Source: Sulfurimonas sp. (lineage in GTDB: Bacteria; Campylobacterota; Campylobacteria; Campylobacterales; Sulfurimonadaceae). From it: a stretch of 43,567 bases of DNA. Position numbers and translations under genes: made by a program. Location: assembly GCA_002899765.1 (NCBI GenBank), contig PPDH01000041.1:1-43567 (forward strand), given 5' to 3'. The notes beneath the pieces are model-generated. The model was not told where the DNA came from, searched no databases, and saw only the letters and a list, made by a program, of their open reading frames with translations. Positions 1 to 8,859 of this stretch are shown here, piece after piece. Positions within the stretch are counted from its first letter, which is position 1. Every line of letters starts with the position of its first letter.

Positions 1-84
1 CCATTCCGAACCCAGAAGCTAAGCCTCTCATCGCTGATAATACTGCATCTTTCAGGTGTGGAAATGTAGGTCGCTGCCTAGTTG
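1..84 (+). rRNA. rrf: 5S ribosomal RNA, 3' part
   Basis: The first bases match the conserved 5S core (CCATTCCGAACCCAGAAG and the following loop), and the segment closes with a GGTCGCTGCCTAGTTG-like 3' end around position 84. Only the last roughly 85 nucleotides are present, so an rRNA operon lies to the left of the window and is read in the plus direction. A pyrimidine-rich tail (TCATTTCTTCTTTTCTATC) follows and may be the operon end, but no strong hairpin is seen. The rest of the gap up to 202 is AT-rich with no gene. Confidence 0.9.
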
Positions 85-202
85 ATCATTTCTTCTTTTC
101 TATCTTATAAATCTCACGATAAAATCATAAAAAATATTACAATTCTTGAAGCTTTAACAATTTATTATATGGTATTATTTTATATACTATTTAGGATGTT
201 AT

Positions 203-790
203 ATGAAAAATTATATAAAAGATCAGATAAAAAAATCATTTGAGACAAAACAAGCTATTTATCAAAATGAAGAGTTATTAAATAAAATTGTAGAGGTCTG
301 TACACTATGTGTAGAGCTTTATAAAGGCAAAAATAAAACTATATTAGCTGGAAACGGCGGAAGTGCTGCTGATGCGCAACATATAGCTGCTGAGCTGGTT
401 GGCAGATATGGATTCGACAGACCTTCAATTCCTTCATTGGCACTAACAACAGATACATCCAACTTAACGGCGATCGGGAATGACTATGGATATTACAAAG
501 TATTTTCACGTCAACTTGAGGGTATGGGGCAAGAAGGTGATATATTTATCGGTATATCGACTTCCGGAAATTCTAAAAATATTATAAATGCATTTGAAGT
601 TGCAAAGCAAAAGGGGATAAAAACTGTTGCTTTGGTAGGTAAAGACGGCGGAGAGATGGCTAAAATGGCTGATATAGCTTTAGTTGTACCATCTGATTCT
701 ACACCAAGGATACAAGAATCTCACATACTTATAGGGCATATTATTTGTGATATTATTGAAAAAGAGATTTTTGGCGAGGGTGTTAACTGA
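203..790 (+). CDS. gmhA: Sedoheptulose-7-phosphate isomerase GmhA
   Basis: A 195-residue cytosolic SIS-domain protein of normal length for GmhA, which converts sedoheptulose 7-phosphate to D-glycero-D-manno-heptose 7-phosphate, the first step toward ADP-heptose for the LPS core. The phosphosugar-binding signature AGNGGSAADAQHIAAELVGR lies near residues 49-68, an ISTSGNS loop near 118, and a SHILIGHIICD helix near the C-terminus. The ATG at 203 is preceded by GGATGTTAT, a weak ribosome site. It ends 5 bp before gmhB, so the two are probably co-transcribed. Function follows from the family and the neighbouring heptose genes. Confidence 0.93.
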   Translation: MKNYIKDQIKKSFETKQAIYQNEELLNKIVEVCTLCVELYKGKNKTILAGNGGSAADAQHIAAELVGRYGFDRPSIPSLALTTDTSNLTAIGNDYGYYKVFSRQLEGMGQEGDIFIGISTSGNSKNIINAFEVAKQKGIKTVALVGKDGGEMAKMADIALVVPSDSTPRIQESHILIGHIICDIIEKEIFGEGVN

Positions 791-795
791 TATTT

Positions 796-1320
796 ATGAA
801 CAGAGCACTTTTTTTAGATCGTGATGGTGTTATAAACATTGAAAAGAACTACCTTTATAAGATTGAAGATTTTAAATTTATAGATGGCATATTTGAATTA
901 TGCAGGCATTATCAAAATTTGGGTTATCTTATTTTTGTAGTTACAAACCAGTCAGGGATAGCACGCGGCTATTATCGTGAATCAGATTTTGAGAAATTGA
1001 CACTATGGATGATTAAACAATTTTTAAAAGAGGGTATTACGATAACAAAAGTTTACCACTGCCCTCATCATCCTGATATCTCCGGTACATGTGAATGTAG
1101 AAAGCCAAAGTCAGGTATGATATTAGAGGCTAAAAAAGAGTTTGATTTAGATTTGAAAAATTCAATTTTAGTCGGCGATAAAGAGCGTGATATTGAAGCG
1201 GCGACACATGCAGGAATACAAGAGAGCTATCTTTTTGACGAAACTGCGTCTCATAAAGAGTCAAAAGCGACAAGGATAGTTTTAAAACTAAAGGATATAT
1301 ATAGTGTTGATACTAAATAG
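796..1320 (+). CDS. gmhB: D-glycero-beta-D-manno-heptose 1,7-bisphosphate 7-phosphatase GmhB
   Basis: A 174-residue HAD-superfamily phosphatase that removes the 7-phosphate of heptose bisphosphate in ADP-heptose synthesis. The catalytic Asp pair is in LDRDGVIN near residues 7-14, motif II is TNQSGIARG near 51, and the Mg-binding motif is VGDKERDIEAA near 126. Between them is the zinc loop CPHHPDISGTCECRKP that is typical of GmhB. Length is normal. It directly follows gmhA, and its 3' end overlaps the next gene by 17 bp. Confidence 0.92.
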   Translation: MNRALFLDRDGVINIEKNYLYKIEDFKFIDGIFELCRHYQNLGYLIFVVTNQSGIARGYYRESDFEKLTLWMIKQFLKEGITITKVYHCPHHPDISGTCECRKPKSGMILEAKKEFDLDLKNSILVGDKERDIEAATHAGIQESYLFDETASHKESKATRIVLKLKDIYSVDTK

Positions 1321-1789
1321 CGGCGGAACATTTAATAAAAAATATAATCTCTTAAACGGAGAGCTTGAAGTTCCATATAATAACGAAGCTATAGAGCAAA
1401 TTTTAAAAAGCATGGATGCTAAATATGATTTGGCAGGTGTTATTTATAAAGATAGTCAAGACATGACGATGGATGATAGAAAAATGCTGGTAAGAGTTAT
1501 CATGGAGTCTAAAGATGATACTTTTGTTATTGTGCATGGAACGGATACTATGCATTTGAGTGCTGAGTTTTTAGCCGAAATATTTGACGATAGAAAGATT
1601 GTTTTTGTCGGTGCGATGAAACCATTTGAGATAGACAATATAGAAGCGAGTCTCAACCTGGGAATGGCAATCGGTTTTGCGAAAGCTGTAAATGAAAATG
1701 GAGTTTATATTTGCATGAGCGGACATGTAGAGCCATGGGATAAAATCCAAAAAAATAAAAAATTCGGAAAATTTGAAGTTGTCAAATAA
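1304..1789 (+). CDS. Asparaginase N-terminal-domain-only protein
   Basis: A 161-residue protein starting at GTG 1304 (TTG 1307 is an alternative) inside the end of gmhB. It carries the two threonine-centred asparaginase motifs: NSGGTFNKKY at residues 5-14 and VHGTDTMHLS near 77-86, plus FVGAMKPFE near 100. L-asparaginases are about 330 residues with two domains, and only the N-terminal catalytic domain is present here, ending in a Lys-rich tail. It overlaps the presumed ccoI start by 11 bp. Whether a single-domain form hydrolyses asparagine cannot be told from sequence. Such short forms may be a real lineage-specific variant rather than a truncation. Confidence 0.75.
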   Translation: MLILNSGGTFNKKYNLLNGELEVPYNNEAIEQILKSMDAKYDLAGVIYKDSQDMTMDDRKMLVRVIMESKDDTFVIVHGTDTMHLSAEFLAEIFDDRKIVFVGAMKPFEIDNIEASLNLGMAIGFAKAVNENGVYICMSGHVEPWDKIQKNKKFGKFEVVK

Positions 1790-4178
1790 TATTTTATGTA
1801 ATCACTGCCATTTAGAATTTGACCCATCGGTTATGATAAAAGAGGGTGAACTCCATTTCTGCTGTAAGGGATGTCAAGGAGTTTATCATCTTTTGCAAGA
1901 TAAAGGTTTTGAGAGTTTTTATTAAAAAAGTAAAAGTTCTACTTTAGCTCCGCCGGCTCAAACGATTGAGGGCTCTTCTAGTTTTGACAGCCAATCTTTT
2001 TATGATAAATTTGTAAAAATAAATGATAAAGGCTTTTGTGAAGTCTCTTTGATAATCGAGGGGATTCACTGTTCTGCTTGTGTTTGGCTAAATGAAAAAG
2101 CGCTAAATAAGATGGATGGCGTAATAGAAGCCAATATCAACTTTACAAATAACAAAGCAACGATTGTATGGGCAGATGATGTCGTGAAGCTTTCAAAAAT
2201 TATAGACATGATACGAGCTATAGGTTATGATGCTTTTGCTTATGATGCAATGACACAAGAGCATCATGTCAACAAAGAGAGAAAATCGTACTATCTTAAA
2301 ATGGCAGTAGCAATATTTGCATCAATGAATATCATGTGGATAGCAGTTGCGCAGTATGCAGGATATTTTAGCGGAATAACGCAAGATGTAAAAACAATAC
2401 TAAATATTGCAGAGTGGATTCTCTCTACGCCTGTACTTTTTTACAGTGGCTGGGTCTTTTTTAGAGGTGCATACTATGGGCTAAAAGAGAAAGTCGTAAA
2501 TATGGACTTGCTGGTTTCAACTGGAGCATTGTTAACATATATATACTCAATATATATAACAGTTATGCAGCATGGTGAAGCTTATTTTGACTCTGTAAGC
2601 ATGATAATTACTTTTGTTTTGATAGGAAAATTTTTAGAAGTTTTAAGTAAAAAAAATGCAGCCGATGCACTTGATGTTATTACGAAAAATATTCCCAGTG
2701 AAGTGAAAATTATAAGAGACGGTATAATTACTCAGTGCAAATTAGATGACGTTAAGGTCGGTGATAGCGTTGTCGTCTCATCGGGTGAGAAAATTTTGTT
2801 TGATGGTGAAATCATTAAGGGAAGCGGTTCTTTTGATGAGTCAAGTTTGAGTGGAGAGAGCAATCCTGTTTATAAAAGTGTTGGAATGAGTGTCGTAAGC
2901 GGTACTACAAGTATAGATGCCGATATACACTTTAGAGCAACAAAAGACTTCAAACACTCAACACTCTCAAATATAGTAACACTGCTAGAATCCGCAATAC
3001 ATAAAAAACCAAAAATTCAGCAGATGGCAAATAGGTTGTCTGAGTACTTTTCATCACTTATTTTACTGCTGGCATTAGTTACATTTTTGGGGTGGTGGTT
3101 TTGGCCAAATAGTTTTGAGACCTCTTTTATGGTAGCTGTATCTGTCATAATAATAGCATGTCCATGTGCGCTGGCTCTTGCTACTCCTGTTGCAACTTTG
3201 GTCGGACTCAGCATAAGCGCTTCAAGAGGAATACTTTTTAAAGAAGCTGCAGGTCTTGAGACTATGGCAAATATAGATACACTTGTTTTGGATAAAACAG
3301 GAACTATTACCGTTGGAAAACCTGAAGTTGTAAAAGAGCATTTGTATAGAGAGTTTGATAAAAAATTGCTCTATTCATTAGTTAAATCTTCTAAACATCC
3401 CATAGCAAACGGGATTGCAAAATATATAAAAGAGCAGACAAAAGAGATACAAGAGATAGTTTTTGACGAGTATAAACAGATTCCTGCAAAAGGGATAAAA
3501 GCAAAGTATAAAAATATAGAATTATTGGGAGGTAATCTGAAGTTTCTTCATGAGCATAACTTCGATGTAAAGTTTACAACCGATGATACGGCATTTTATT
3601 TTGTACTTGAAAATGAAATTGCAGCGGTGTATGAACTAAAAGATAAAATCAAAGACGGGATACAAGAGCTTATAGCAAATATGAAGCAAAACGGAATTGA
3701 AGTTGTACTTTTAAGCGGAGATCATAAAAACATTACCACAAACATTGCAAAAGAGGTGGGCATAAAAGAATTCTTTTATGAACAAACTCCTCAAGATAAA
3801 GCAGAATATATAAATACTCTTCATAAAAGTGGTAAAAAGGTGGTTATGGTTGGAGACGGCGTGAATGATATTTTAGCATTGGCGTCGGCTGATATTGCCA
3901 TAGCTATGGGAAGTGGGAGTGATATAGCAGTTGAAGTAGGTGACGTTGTATTGCTTGATGATTCACTTAAGTCGTTAAATGAAGCATTTAAAATAAGCCG
4001 TACTACATATGGCTTAATTAAGCAAAATCTTTTAATCTCATTGGTCTACAATGCCCTAACTGTTCCTCTTGCCATGGCAGGATATATAATACCTCTTTTT
4101 GCGGCAATTTCTATGTCGCTAAGCTCGCTTTTGGTTGTAGGCAACTCAATGAGAATACGTTATAAATGGAAGAGGTAA
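1779..4178 (+). pseudogene. ccoI: CcoI/FixI-type copper P1B-ATPase, interrupted by one in-frame TAA
   Basis: This is the copper-exporting ATPase needed for assembly of cytochrome cbb3 oxidase in the inner membrane. Read from TTG 1779, the first 48 codons encode the CcoI-type N-terminal cysteine cluster (CNHC, then CCKGCQGVYHLL). TAA at 1923-1925 then interrupts the frame. The same frame continues to 4178 with GIHCSACVW (heavy-metal domain), CPCALA in the membrane core, the phosphorylation site DKTGTIT, SSKHPIA and GDGVNDILAL. A shorter product could restart at TTG 2049 and would keep GIHCSACVW but lose the cysteine-rich N-terminus. ccoS follows after 3 bp, confirming identity. The missing codon was probably GAA (Glu), one base from TAA. 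Confidence 0.85.
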
Positions 4179-4181
4179 TAG

Positions 4182-4397
4182 ATGGATAGTTGGGTAATAG
4201 CTATGATGCTCGGTGTTTCTATTTTTTTGGGAGCAGCTGCTCTTTTTGCATTTTTATGGGCGATTAAAAATGGGCAGTTTGATGATGAAGAGAAGTTTTT
4301 AAATGCTGCTAAATTTGATGGCGAAGATGAATTGAACGATGCTGTGATACAAGAAAAGAAAAGAAAAGATTTAGAGAAAAAATATAAGCCAGAATAA
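4182..4397 (+). CDS. ccoS: Cytochrome cbb3 oxidase maturation protein CcoS
   Basis: A 71-residue single-span membrane protein of CcoS length. An N-terminal hydrophobic helix (about residues 4-28) is followed by the family hallmark LWAIKNGQFDDEE at about 25-37 and then a charged cytosolic tail. CcoS helps insert heme/copper cofactors into cbb3 oxidase. It starts 3 bp after the end of ccoI, so the pair forms one transcription unit. If the ccoI stop is real, polarity on ccoS is possible. Confidence 0.9.
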   Translation: MDSWVIAMMLGVSIFLGAAALFAFLWAIKNGQFDDEEKFLNAAKFDGEDELNDAVIQEKKRKDLEKKYKPE

Positions 4398-4424
4398 TTT
4401 TTAATAAAGTGTGAAAGAGGATAG

Positions 4425-4445
4425 GAACTGCCCTTAAGGCAGTTC
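4425..4445. terminator. Hairpin between ccoS and the cytochrome gene
   Basis: A perfect 8-bp inverted repeat, GAACTGCC and GGCAGTTC, with a 5-base loop lies in the gap between two convergent genes. Neither strand shows a long T-run after it, so it is a possible bidirectional terminator of moderate strength. Confidence 0.5.
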
Positions 4446-4453
4446 AGGGTAGA

Positions 4454-4738
4454 TTATTTACCGATAGTTTGTGCAAAAGCTTCTAGCTCTTCATCAGAAT
4501 ACTTAGCAACTTGACCTTTCATAAGACCCTTCATTGGTCCGCCGTAAGTTCCAGCTTTGTAACCTTTAAGTGAAGCAGCGATATCAGCGTGAGTCATTTC
4601 TGCAACATTCTTAGATTTACGTAGAGCAGCTTTGCTCCAGTCAGTACCATGACAACCAGTACAAGCTCCGCTATTTACAGCAGCCATTAACGCAGTAGTT
4701 GCAGTTAATGCAACGATTGATAAAACGATTTTTTTCAT
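4454..4738 (-). CDS. Small periplasmic c-type cytochrome (c553-like)
   Basis: A 94-residue precursor. The start chosen is ATG at 4738, because AAGGA lies just upstream and the signal peptide MKKIVLSIVALTATTALMAA begins there; a longer reading from 4765 adds 9 residues and moves the signal inward. The mature part has one heme-attachment motif, CTGCH, soon after cleavage, and a Met-rich loop GGPMKGLMKGQ likely to give the axial Met ligand. The domain is class I, about 75 residues, of the type that donates electrons to cbb3 oxidase. It is convergent with ccoI-ccoS and divergent from hldD. Confidence 0.85.
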   Translation of the reverse strand: MKKIVLSIVALTATTALMAAVNSGACTGCHGTDWSKAALRKSKNVAEMTHADIAASLKGYKAGTYGGPMKGLMKGQVAKYSDEELEAFAQTIGK

Positions 4739-4842
4739 AATTTTTTCCTTGAATTTATTTCGCACAAATTATAGTAACTTTACTCTTAAATACATGTTAA
4801 TGATTTATCTGTTAATATTTTGTTAAATTAAATATACTATGT

Positions 4843-4864
4843 TGACAAAATAGTGACAAAATGG
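4843..4864 (+). repeat. Tandem 11-bp repeat upstream of hldD
   Basis: Two adjacent copies of TGACAAAATRG (TGACAAAATAG, TGACAAAATGG) sit 8 bp before the hldD start, just downstream of a possible -10 box TATACT at 4834-4839. One helical turn of spacing would fit a regulator site, but chance cannot be excluded. Confidence 0.4.
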
Positions 4865-4871
4865 TGGTGAA

Positions 4872-5879
4872 ATGCAATATATAAATAACAATTTGAAAGA
4901 TAAAATGATTTTAATAACAGGCGGTGCAGGTTTTATAGGTTCAAATCTGGCATTTTATTTTCAAGAAAACCATCCTGAGGCGAAAGTTGTCATATTAGAC
5001 AGCTTTAGGAGCACGGAACTGCTATCCAACGGGAATCTTAAAAGCTTTGGGCATTTTAAAAATCTGATAGGTTTTAGGGGTGAAATAATAAGCGGAGATA
5101 TTAACGACAAAGATTTATTGCTTAATTTAGAATTAAATTATAAATTTGACTATATTTTTCATGAAGCGGCTATTTCGGACACTACTGCACTAGAGCAAGA
5201 TTTGATGATAAGAACAAATGTTAACGCATATAAGAGTTTGCTTGAGTTGGCAATTAAGCATAATGCAAATATGATTTATGCATCGTCCGCAGCAACTTAC
5301 GGTAATGCAGAATCACCGCAGATAGTCGGACGTGAAGCACCGCAGAACGTTTACGGGTTTTCAAAATTATGCATGGATAACTTAAGCCACCAATACATGA
5401 AAAAGAGTAGCATTTCAATTGTCGGGCTTAGATATTTCAATGTTTACGGAGCTAGAGAGTATTTTAAAAATTCTACTGCATCTATGATTTTGCAGTTTGG
5501 ACATCAGATACTTTCAGGCAAAAATCCCCGTCTTTTTGAGCATAGCGATCAAATACTTCGCGATTTTGTATATATCGAGGATATAATTCAAGCAAATATA
5601 AAAGCGATGAATCCTAAAGAGAGCGGCATATATAATGTAGGAACGGGTAAAGCCAGAAGTTTTCAAGATATAGTAAATATTTTACAACTTGAGCTTGGCA
5701 CTTCTTTGACATGTGAGTATATACCAAACCCTTATATCGGAAGCTATCAATTCCATACTGAAGCTGATATAGCTTCAACGAAAGAAGCTCTTGGATATGA
5801 GCCGAGATTTGAGATGGAAGAGGGTATAAAAGATTATATCGGTGAAATAAAAAGAGTTTATGAAGAAGAAGTAAAATAA
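4872..5879 (+). CDS. hldD: ADP-L-glycero-D-manno-heptose 6-epimerase HldD
   Basis: A 335-residue short-chain dehydrogenase/epimerase that converts ADP-D,D-heptose to ADP-L,D-heptose. The NAD(P)-binding glycine motif TGGAGFIGSN is at about residues 16-25, a Ser/Thr site ASSAATYG at about 134, and the catalytic YxxxK pair in VYGFSK at about 157-162. The HldD-typical RYFNVYGAREYFK follows near 187. The length fits the family. It shares one base with hldE (TAATG), so the two are translationally coupled. A tandem repeat and possible promoter lie directly upstream. Confidence 0.92.
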   Translation: MQYINNNLKDKMILITGGAGFIGSNLAFYFQENHPEAKVVILDSFRSTELLSNGNLKSFGHFKNLIGFRGEIISGDINDKDLLLNLELNYKFDYIFHEAAISDTTALEQDLMIRTNVNAYKSLLELAIKHNANMIYASSAATYGNAESPQIVGREAPQNVYGFSKLCMDNLSHQYMKKSSISIVGLRYFNVYGAREYFKNSTASMILQFGHQILSGKNPRLFEHSDQILRDFVYIEDIIQANIKAMNPKESGIYNVGTGKARSFQDIVNILQLELGTSLTCEYIPNPYIGSYQFHTEADIASTKEALGYEPRFEMEEGIKDYIGEIKRVYEEEVK

Positions 5880-7303
5880 TGAAAATACTTAAAAATTTTT
5901 CCCCAAATATTTTGGTAATCGGTGATTTGATGATAGACCACTACTTATGGGGAAGTTGTGAGAGAATTTCTCCCGAAGCGCCCGTTCAAGTTGTTGACAT
6001 CGCTAAAGAAACGACGGTACTAGGCGGTGCCGGTAATGTGATAAATAATCTAAAAGTTCTCGGTGCAAAAGTGAGTGTCGGAAGTGTTATCGGGGATGAT
6101 GACAACGGCATAGAACTTGTTGACATGTTAAAAAAAATAGGGGTTGATACAAATAACATAATAACACTTCAAGGTAGAAAAACATCTAAGAAAAGCCGCG
6201 TTATAGCAAGTTCGCAACAAGTTCTAAGATATGACAAAGAGAGTAAAGAAGATATTTCAAAAACCGCTTCAGATGAGATTATAAACTCGCTAAAAGAGAC
6301 TGTATCTGACTATGATGCCGTTGTGCTTTCCGATTACGGTAAAGGTGTTTTAAGTCAAGATTTGTGTCAAGGCATAATAAAACTTTGCAATAAAGAGAGT
6401 GTAAAAGTTTTAGTCGACCCAAAAGGTAGTGATTATAGTAAATATAGAGGGGCATATCTTTTAACGCCAAATAAAAAAGATGCAATAACTGCTACAAGCA
6501 TTGATATAAAAGATAAAGAGTCTCTAAAAAAAGCACTTCTAAAATTAAAACAAGAGTGTGATTTGGCAATTTCACTTATCACTTTATCAGAAGACGGAAT
6601 CGCTACTTATGATAATGAGATGAAGATATTTCCTACCGTTGCAAAAGAGGTTTATGATGTAACGGGAGCAGGAGATACGGTAATAGCATCAATAGCGTTT
6701 GCACTTAGTGCAGGTAAAAGCATTGATGAAGCAGCGGCATTTGCAAATCTTGCGGCAGGTGTAGTGGTTGGAAAAATCGGTTCTGCTACGGTTACTCTTG
6801 ATGAGATTGAGGAGTATGAAGCAAGCCTGCATAAAAGTACTTCGGATGCGCATATAAAGAGTTTTGAAGATATTAATGCTATTGTTGAGAGATACAGAAA
6901 AAACGGCAAAAAAATCGTCTTTACAAACGGCTGTTTCGACATCTTGCATGTAGGGCATGTAAAGTATCTTCAAGAGGCAAAGAGTTTTGGAGACGTGCTC
7001 ATAGTCGGACTTAATTCCGACGCATCGGTAAAAAGGCTCAAAGGCGAGTCGAGACCTATCAATATTGCTCAGGATAGAGCTTATCTGCTGGCTGCTCTTG
7101 AAGCCGTTGATTTTGTCGTGCCGTTTGAAGATGATACGCCTTATGAGCTTATAAAAATGATTAAGCCCGACACGCTTGTAAAAGGCGGCGACTATGAAGG
7201 CAAAGATGTCGTCGGAACAGAATTTGCTAGGGAATTGAAACTGGTTGACTTTGTAGATGGAAAAAGTACAACGATGACAATTAAAAAAATTCAAGGAGAG
7301 TAG
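5879..7303 (+). CDS. hldE: Bifunctional heptose-7-phosphate kinase / heptose-1-phosphate adenylyltransferase HldE
   Basis: A 474-residue two-domain enzyme. Residues 1 to about 315 form a PfkB-type kinase (GDLMIDHYLWG near 15, LGGAGNV near 48, DVTGAGDT near 260) that phosphorylates heptose 7-phosphate. Residues from about 340 form a cytidylyltransferase-type domain (FTNGCFDILHVGHVKYL near 350, with a late TTMTIKKI) that adds AMP. Length matches the fused form. Together with GmhA, GmhB and HldD it completes the ADP-heptose pathway inside this window. It is coupled to hldD upstream, and the next ATG follows its stop directly. Confidence 0.93.
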   Translation: MKILKNFSPNILVIGDLMIDHYLWGSCERISPEAPVQVVDIAKETTVLGGAGNVINNLKVLGAKVSVGSVIGDDDNGIELVDMLKKIGVDTNNIITLQGRKTSKKSRVIASSQQVLRYDKESKEDISKTASDEIINSLKETVSDYDAVVLSDYGKGVLSQDLCQGIIKLCNKESVKVLVDPKGSDYSKYRGAYLLTPNKKDAITATSIDIKDKESLKKALLKLKQECDLAISLITLSEDGIATYDNEMKIFPTVAKEVYDVTGAGDTVIASIAFALSAGKSIDEAAAFANLAAGVVVGKIGSATVTLDEIEEYEASLHKSTSDAHIKSFEDINAIVERYRKNGKKIVFTNGCFDILHVGHVKYLQEAKSFGDVLIVGLNSDASVKRLKGESRPINIAQDRAYLLAALEAVDFVVPFEDDTPYELIKMIKPDTLVKGGDYEGKDVVGTEFARELKLVDFVDGKSTTMTIKKIQGE

Positions 7304-7876
7304 ATGTTTAAAAAAGCAGCTTTAACAGCACTAAGCGCCGTATCTGTTTTTGCGATGCATAGTGCTGAGGTTAATATTAATAATTCAGATATAGAGCTCT
7401 CAGCTAGCTTAGATATGGGTCAGTTTAATGAAAGTGTGGAACCAGCTACAATTTTTTTGGGCGCAAAATATTTAAATCCTGACGAGAGACACAGCAACGC
7501 AGATTCTATAGATGATTATCAAGAGATAAATTTTTTGATGCAAAAAAATGTAAATGCTGATTTTAGACTAGGACTGGGCGTTAAGCTGAATCATACCAAA
7601 AACTTTGTCTCAATCCCTCTGGGAGTAGAAGCCGTCTATAAACTTCCTCTGACTTCAAGTGTGCCGTTTTATATCGGTGCCTCTTTATATGCGGCTCCGG
7701 AGGTTCTCTCTTTAGATAAAGCCGATAACTTTTTAGAGTATCGCTTAAACGTAGAGGCAGAGGCGATACAAAACGGTTTTGTAACGCTTGGATACAGACA
7801 TATGGATACTAACTATAAAAGCGGTGACGTAGAGTATAACGACTCGCTGTATTTTGGTCTGAAATTTCTGTTTTAG
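7304..7876 (+). CDS. YfaZ-like outer membrane beta-barrel protein
   Basis: A 190-residue protein with a signal peptide (MFKKAALTALSAVSVFAMHS) followed by alternating strands and a terminal SLYFGLKFLF ending in Phe, the usual outer membrane insertion signal. Phrases such as IFLGAKYLNPD, LGLGVKLN and TLGYRHMDTNYK suit the YfaZ family, small barrels of unknown function. The ATG is immediately after the hldE stop, with AAGGAG overlapping hldE's last codons, so it is the last gene of the hldD-hldE unit. It is convergent with waaF, leaving a 1-bp gap. Confidence 0.7.
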   Translation: MFKKAALTALSAVSVFAMHSAEVNINNSDIELSASLDMGQFNESVEPATIFLGAKYLNPDERHSNADSIDDYQEINFLMQKNVNADFRLGLGVKLNHTKNFVSIPLGVEAVYKLPLTSSVPFYIGASLYAAPEVLSLDKADNFLEYRLNVEAEAIQNGFVTLGYRHMDTNYKSGDVEYNDSLYFGLKFLF

Positions 7877-7877
7877 A

Positions 7878-8852
7878 CTAAGGATTTAACTCTTTTACGG
7901 CTTCTATAACCTCTGCAGCCGTAATGCTCTTCATGCACTCATGATGTCCTAGAGGGCATTCTCTTCTCATGCACGGAGCGCATTCCATGTCATGTCTTAC
8001 GATACTGCTTTTTTTGTTCATCCATTGTGAAGTTTCCGTATGTTTTGTAGGACCGAATATTGAGACCGTAGGAACATCGTAAGCTGCCGCTACATGCATA
8101 GGTCCGCTGTCGTTTGTAACAAACAGTGAACATCCGCCGATAAGCGAACATAACTCTTTTATGTTTGTTTTTCCTGCTAGATTTGTGTAATTTGTTACAT
8201 GTAAAGATTTAAGGTGCGACTCTATCTCATCTGCCATCTCTACTTCGTTTGGCCCGCCAAAAATCACTATATCGTATCTATCGCTAAACTCGACTGCTAC
8301 TTGGGCAAATCTCTCGGGATACCATCTTTTCGCACTTCCGTATGTTGCTCCGGCATTAATTCCCAACGTAGGTTTTCCAAATTTTTCAGGCTCTATGTAA
8401 AGGTGCAGTTTTGGGGTTATTTTGTTCCATTCGTCGGTGTTTATCATGGCAAGTTCGGCATACTGCTTAGAGAGGTGTTTATCTGTTTTGATGCTCGGTG
8501 TATGTGAGAGTAAAAACATAGAGTGCCATGACTTTTTGGCAACACAAAAAAAGCTTCCAGTTAGTTTTAAAAGCAAAGAGGAGTGGATTTGATTTCTAAA
8601 AGAGATTGCCATGTCAAAACTGCCTAACTTTTTTGCAAGCTCGTATGTTGCTTTGATTCTGTTTTTTGCTTTTTTTGTATCATCCACTACCGCTCTTTCG
8701 CACTTAGGGTGATATTTTAGCGCTTCAATGGAGACATGGCTTCCGACAAAAGTAAATCTCGCACTTGGATAGTAAGTGCCAAGAAGTTCAATAGCGGGAG
8801 TCGCCATAACAGCGTCGCCCAGCCAGTTTGGTAAAATTATCAGTATTTTCAT
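7878..8852 (-). CDS. waaF: ADP-heptose:LPS heptosyltransferase II WaaF
   Basis: A 324-residue GT9 transferase that adds the second heptose to the inner core. The N-terminus MKILIILPNWLGDAVMATPA is the WaaF signature, and TNDSGPMHVAAAYDVPTVSIFGPT near residues 243-266 is the nucleotide-heptose site. Cysteines in CAPCMRRECPLGHHECM near the C-terminus are typical of WaaF proteins. The gene starts 7 bp after the end of the glycosidase-like gene upstream on the same strand. No promoter of its own is evident. Confidence 0.9.
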   Translation of the reverse strand: MKILIILPNWLGDAVMATPAIELLGTYYPSARFTFVGSHVSIEALKYHPKCERAVVDDTKKAKNRIKATYELAKKLGSFDMAISFRNQIHSSLLLKLTGSFFCVAKKSWHSMFLLSHTPSIKTDKHLSKQYAELAMINTDEWNKITPKLHLYIEPEKFGKPTLGINAGATYGSAKRWYPERFAQVAVEFSDRYDIVIFGGPNEVEMADEIESHLKSLHVTNYTNLAGKTNIKELCSLIGGCSLFVTNDSGPMHVAAAYDVPTVSIFGPTKHTETSQWMNKKSSIVRHDMECAPCMRRECPLGHHECMKSITAAEVIEAVKELNP

Positions 8853-8859
8853 AGTGGAA

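Noticed and set aside
1923-1925. Selenocysteine or pyrrolysine decoding
   Set aside because: These use TGA and TAG, while the core cases are TAA, and no SECIS-like stem or Cys/Lys context was seen at any of them.
6689-7294. Minus-strand 201-residue frame opposite hldE
   Set aside because: It lies fully inside the well-supported hldE gene, is Cys- and Phe-rich in the manner of antisense reading, and has no ribosome site.
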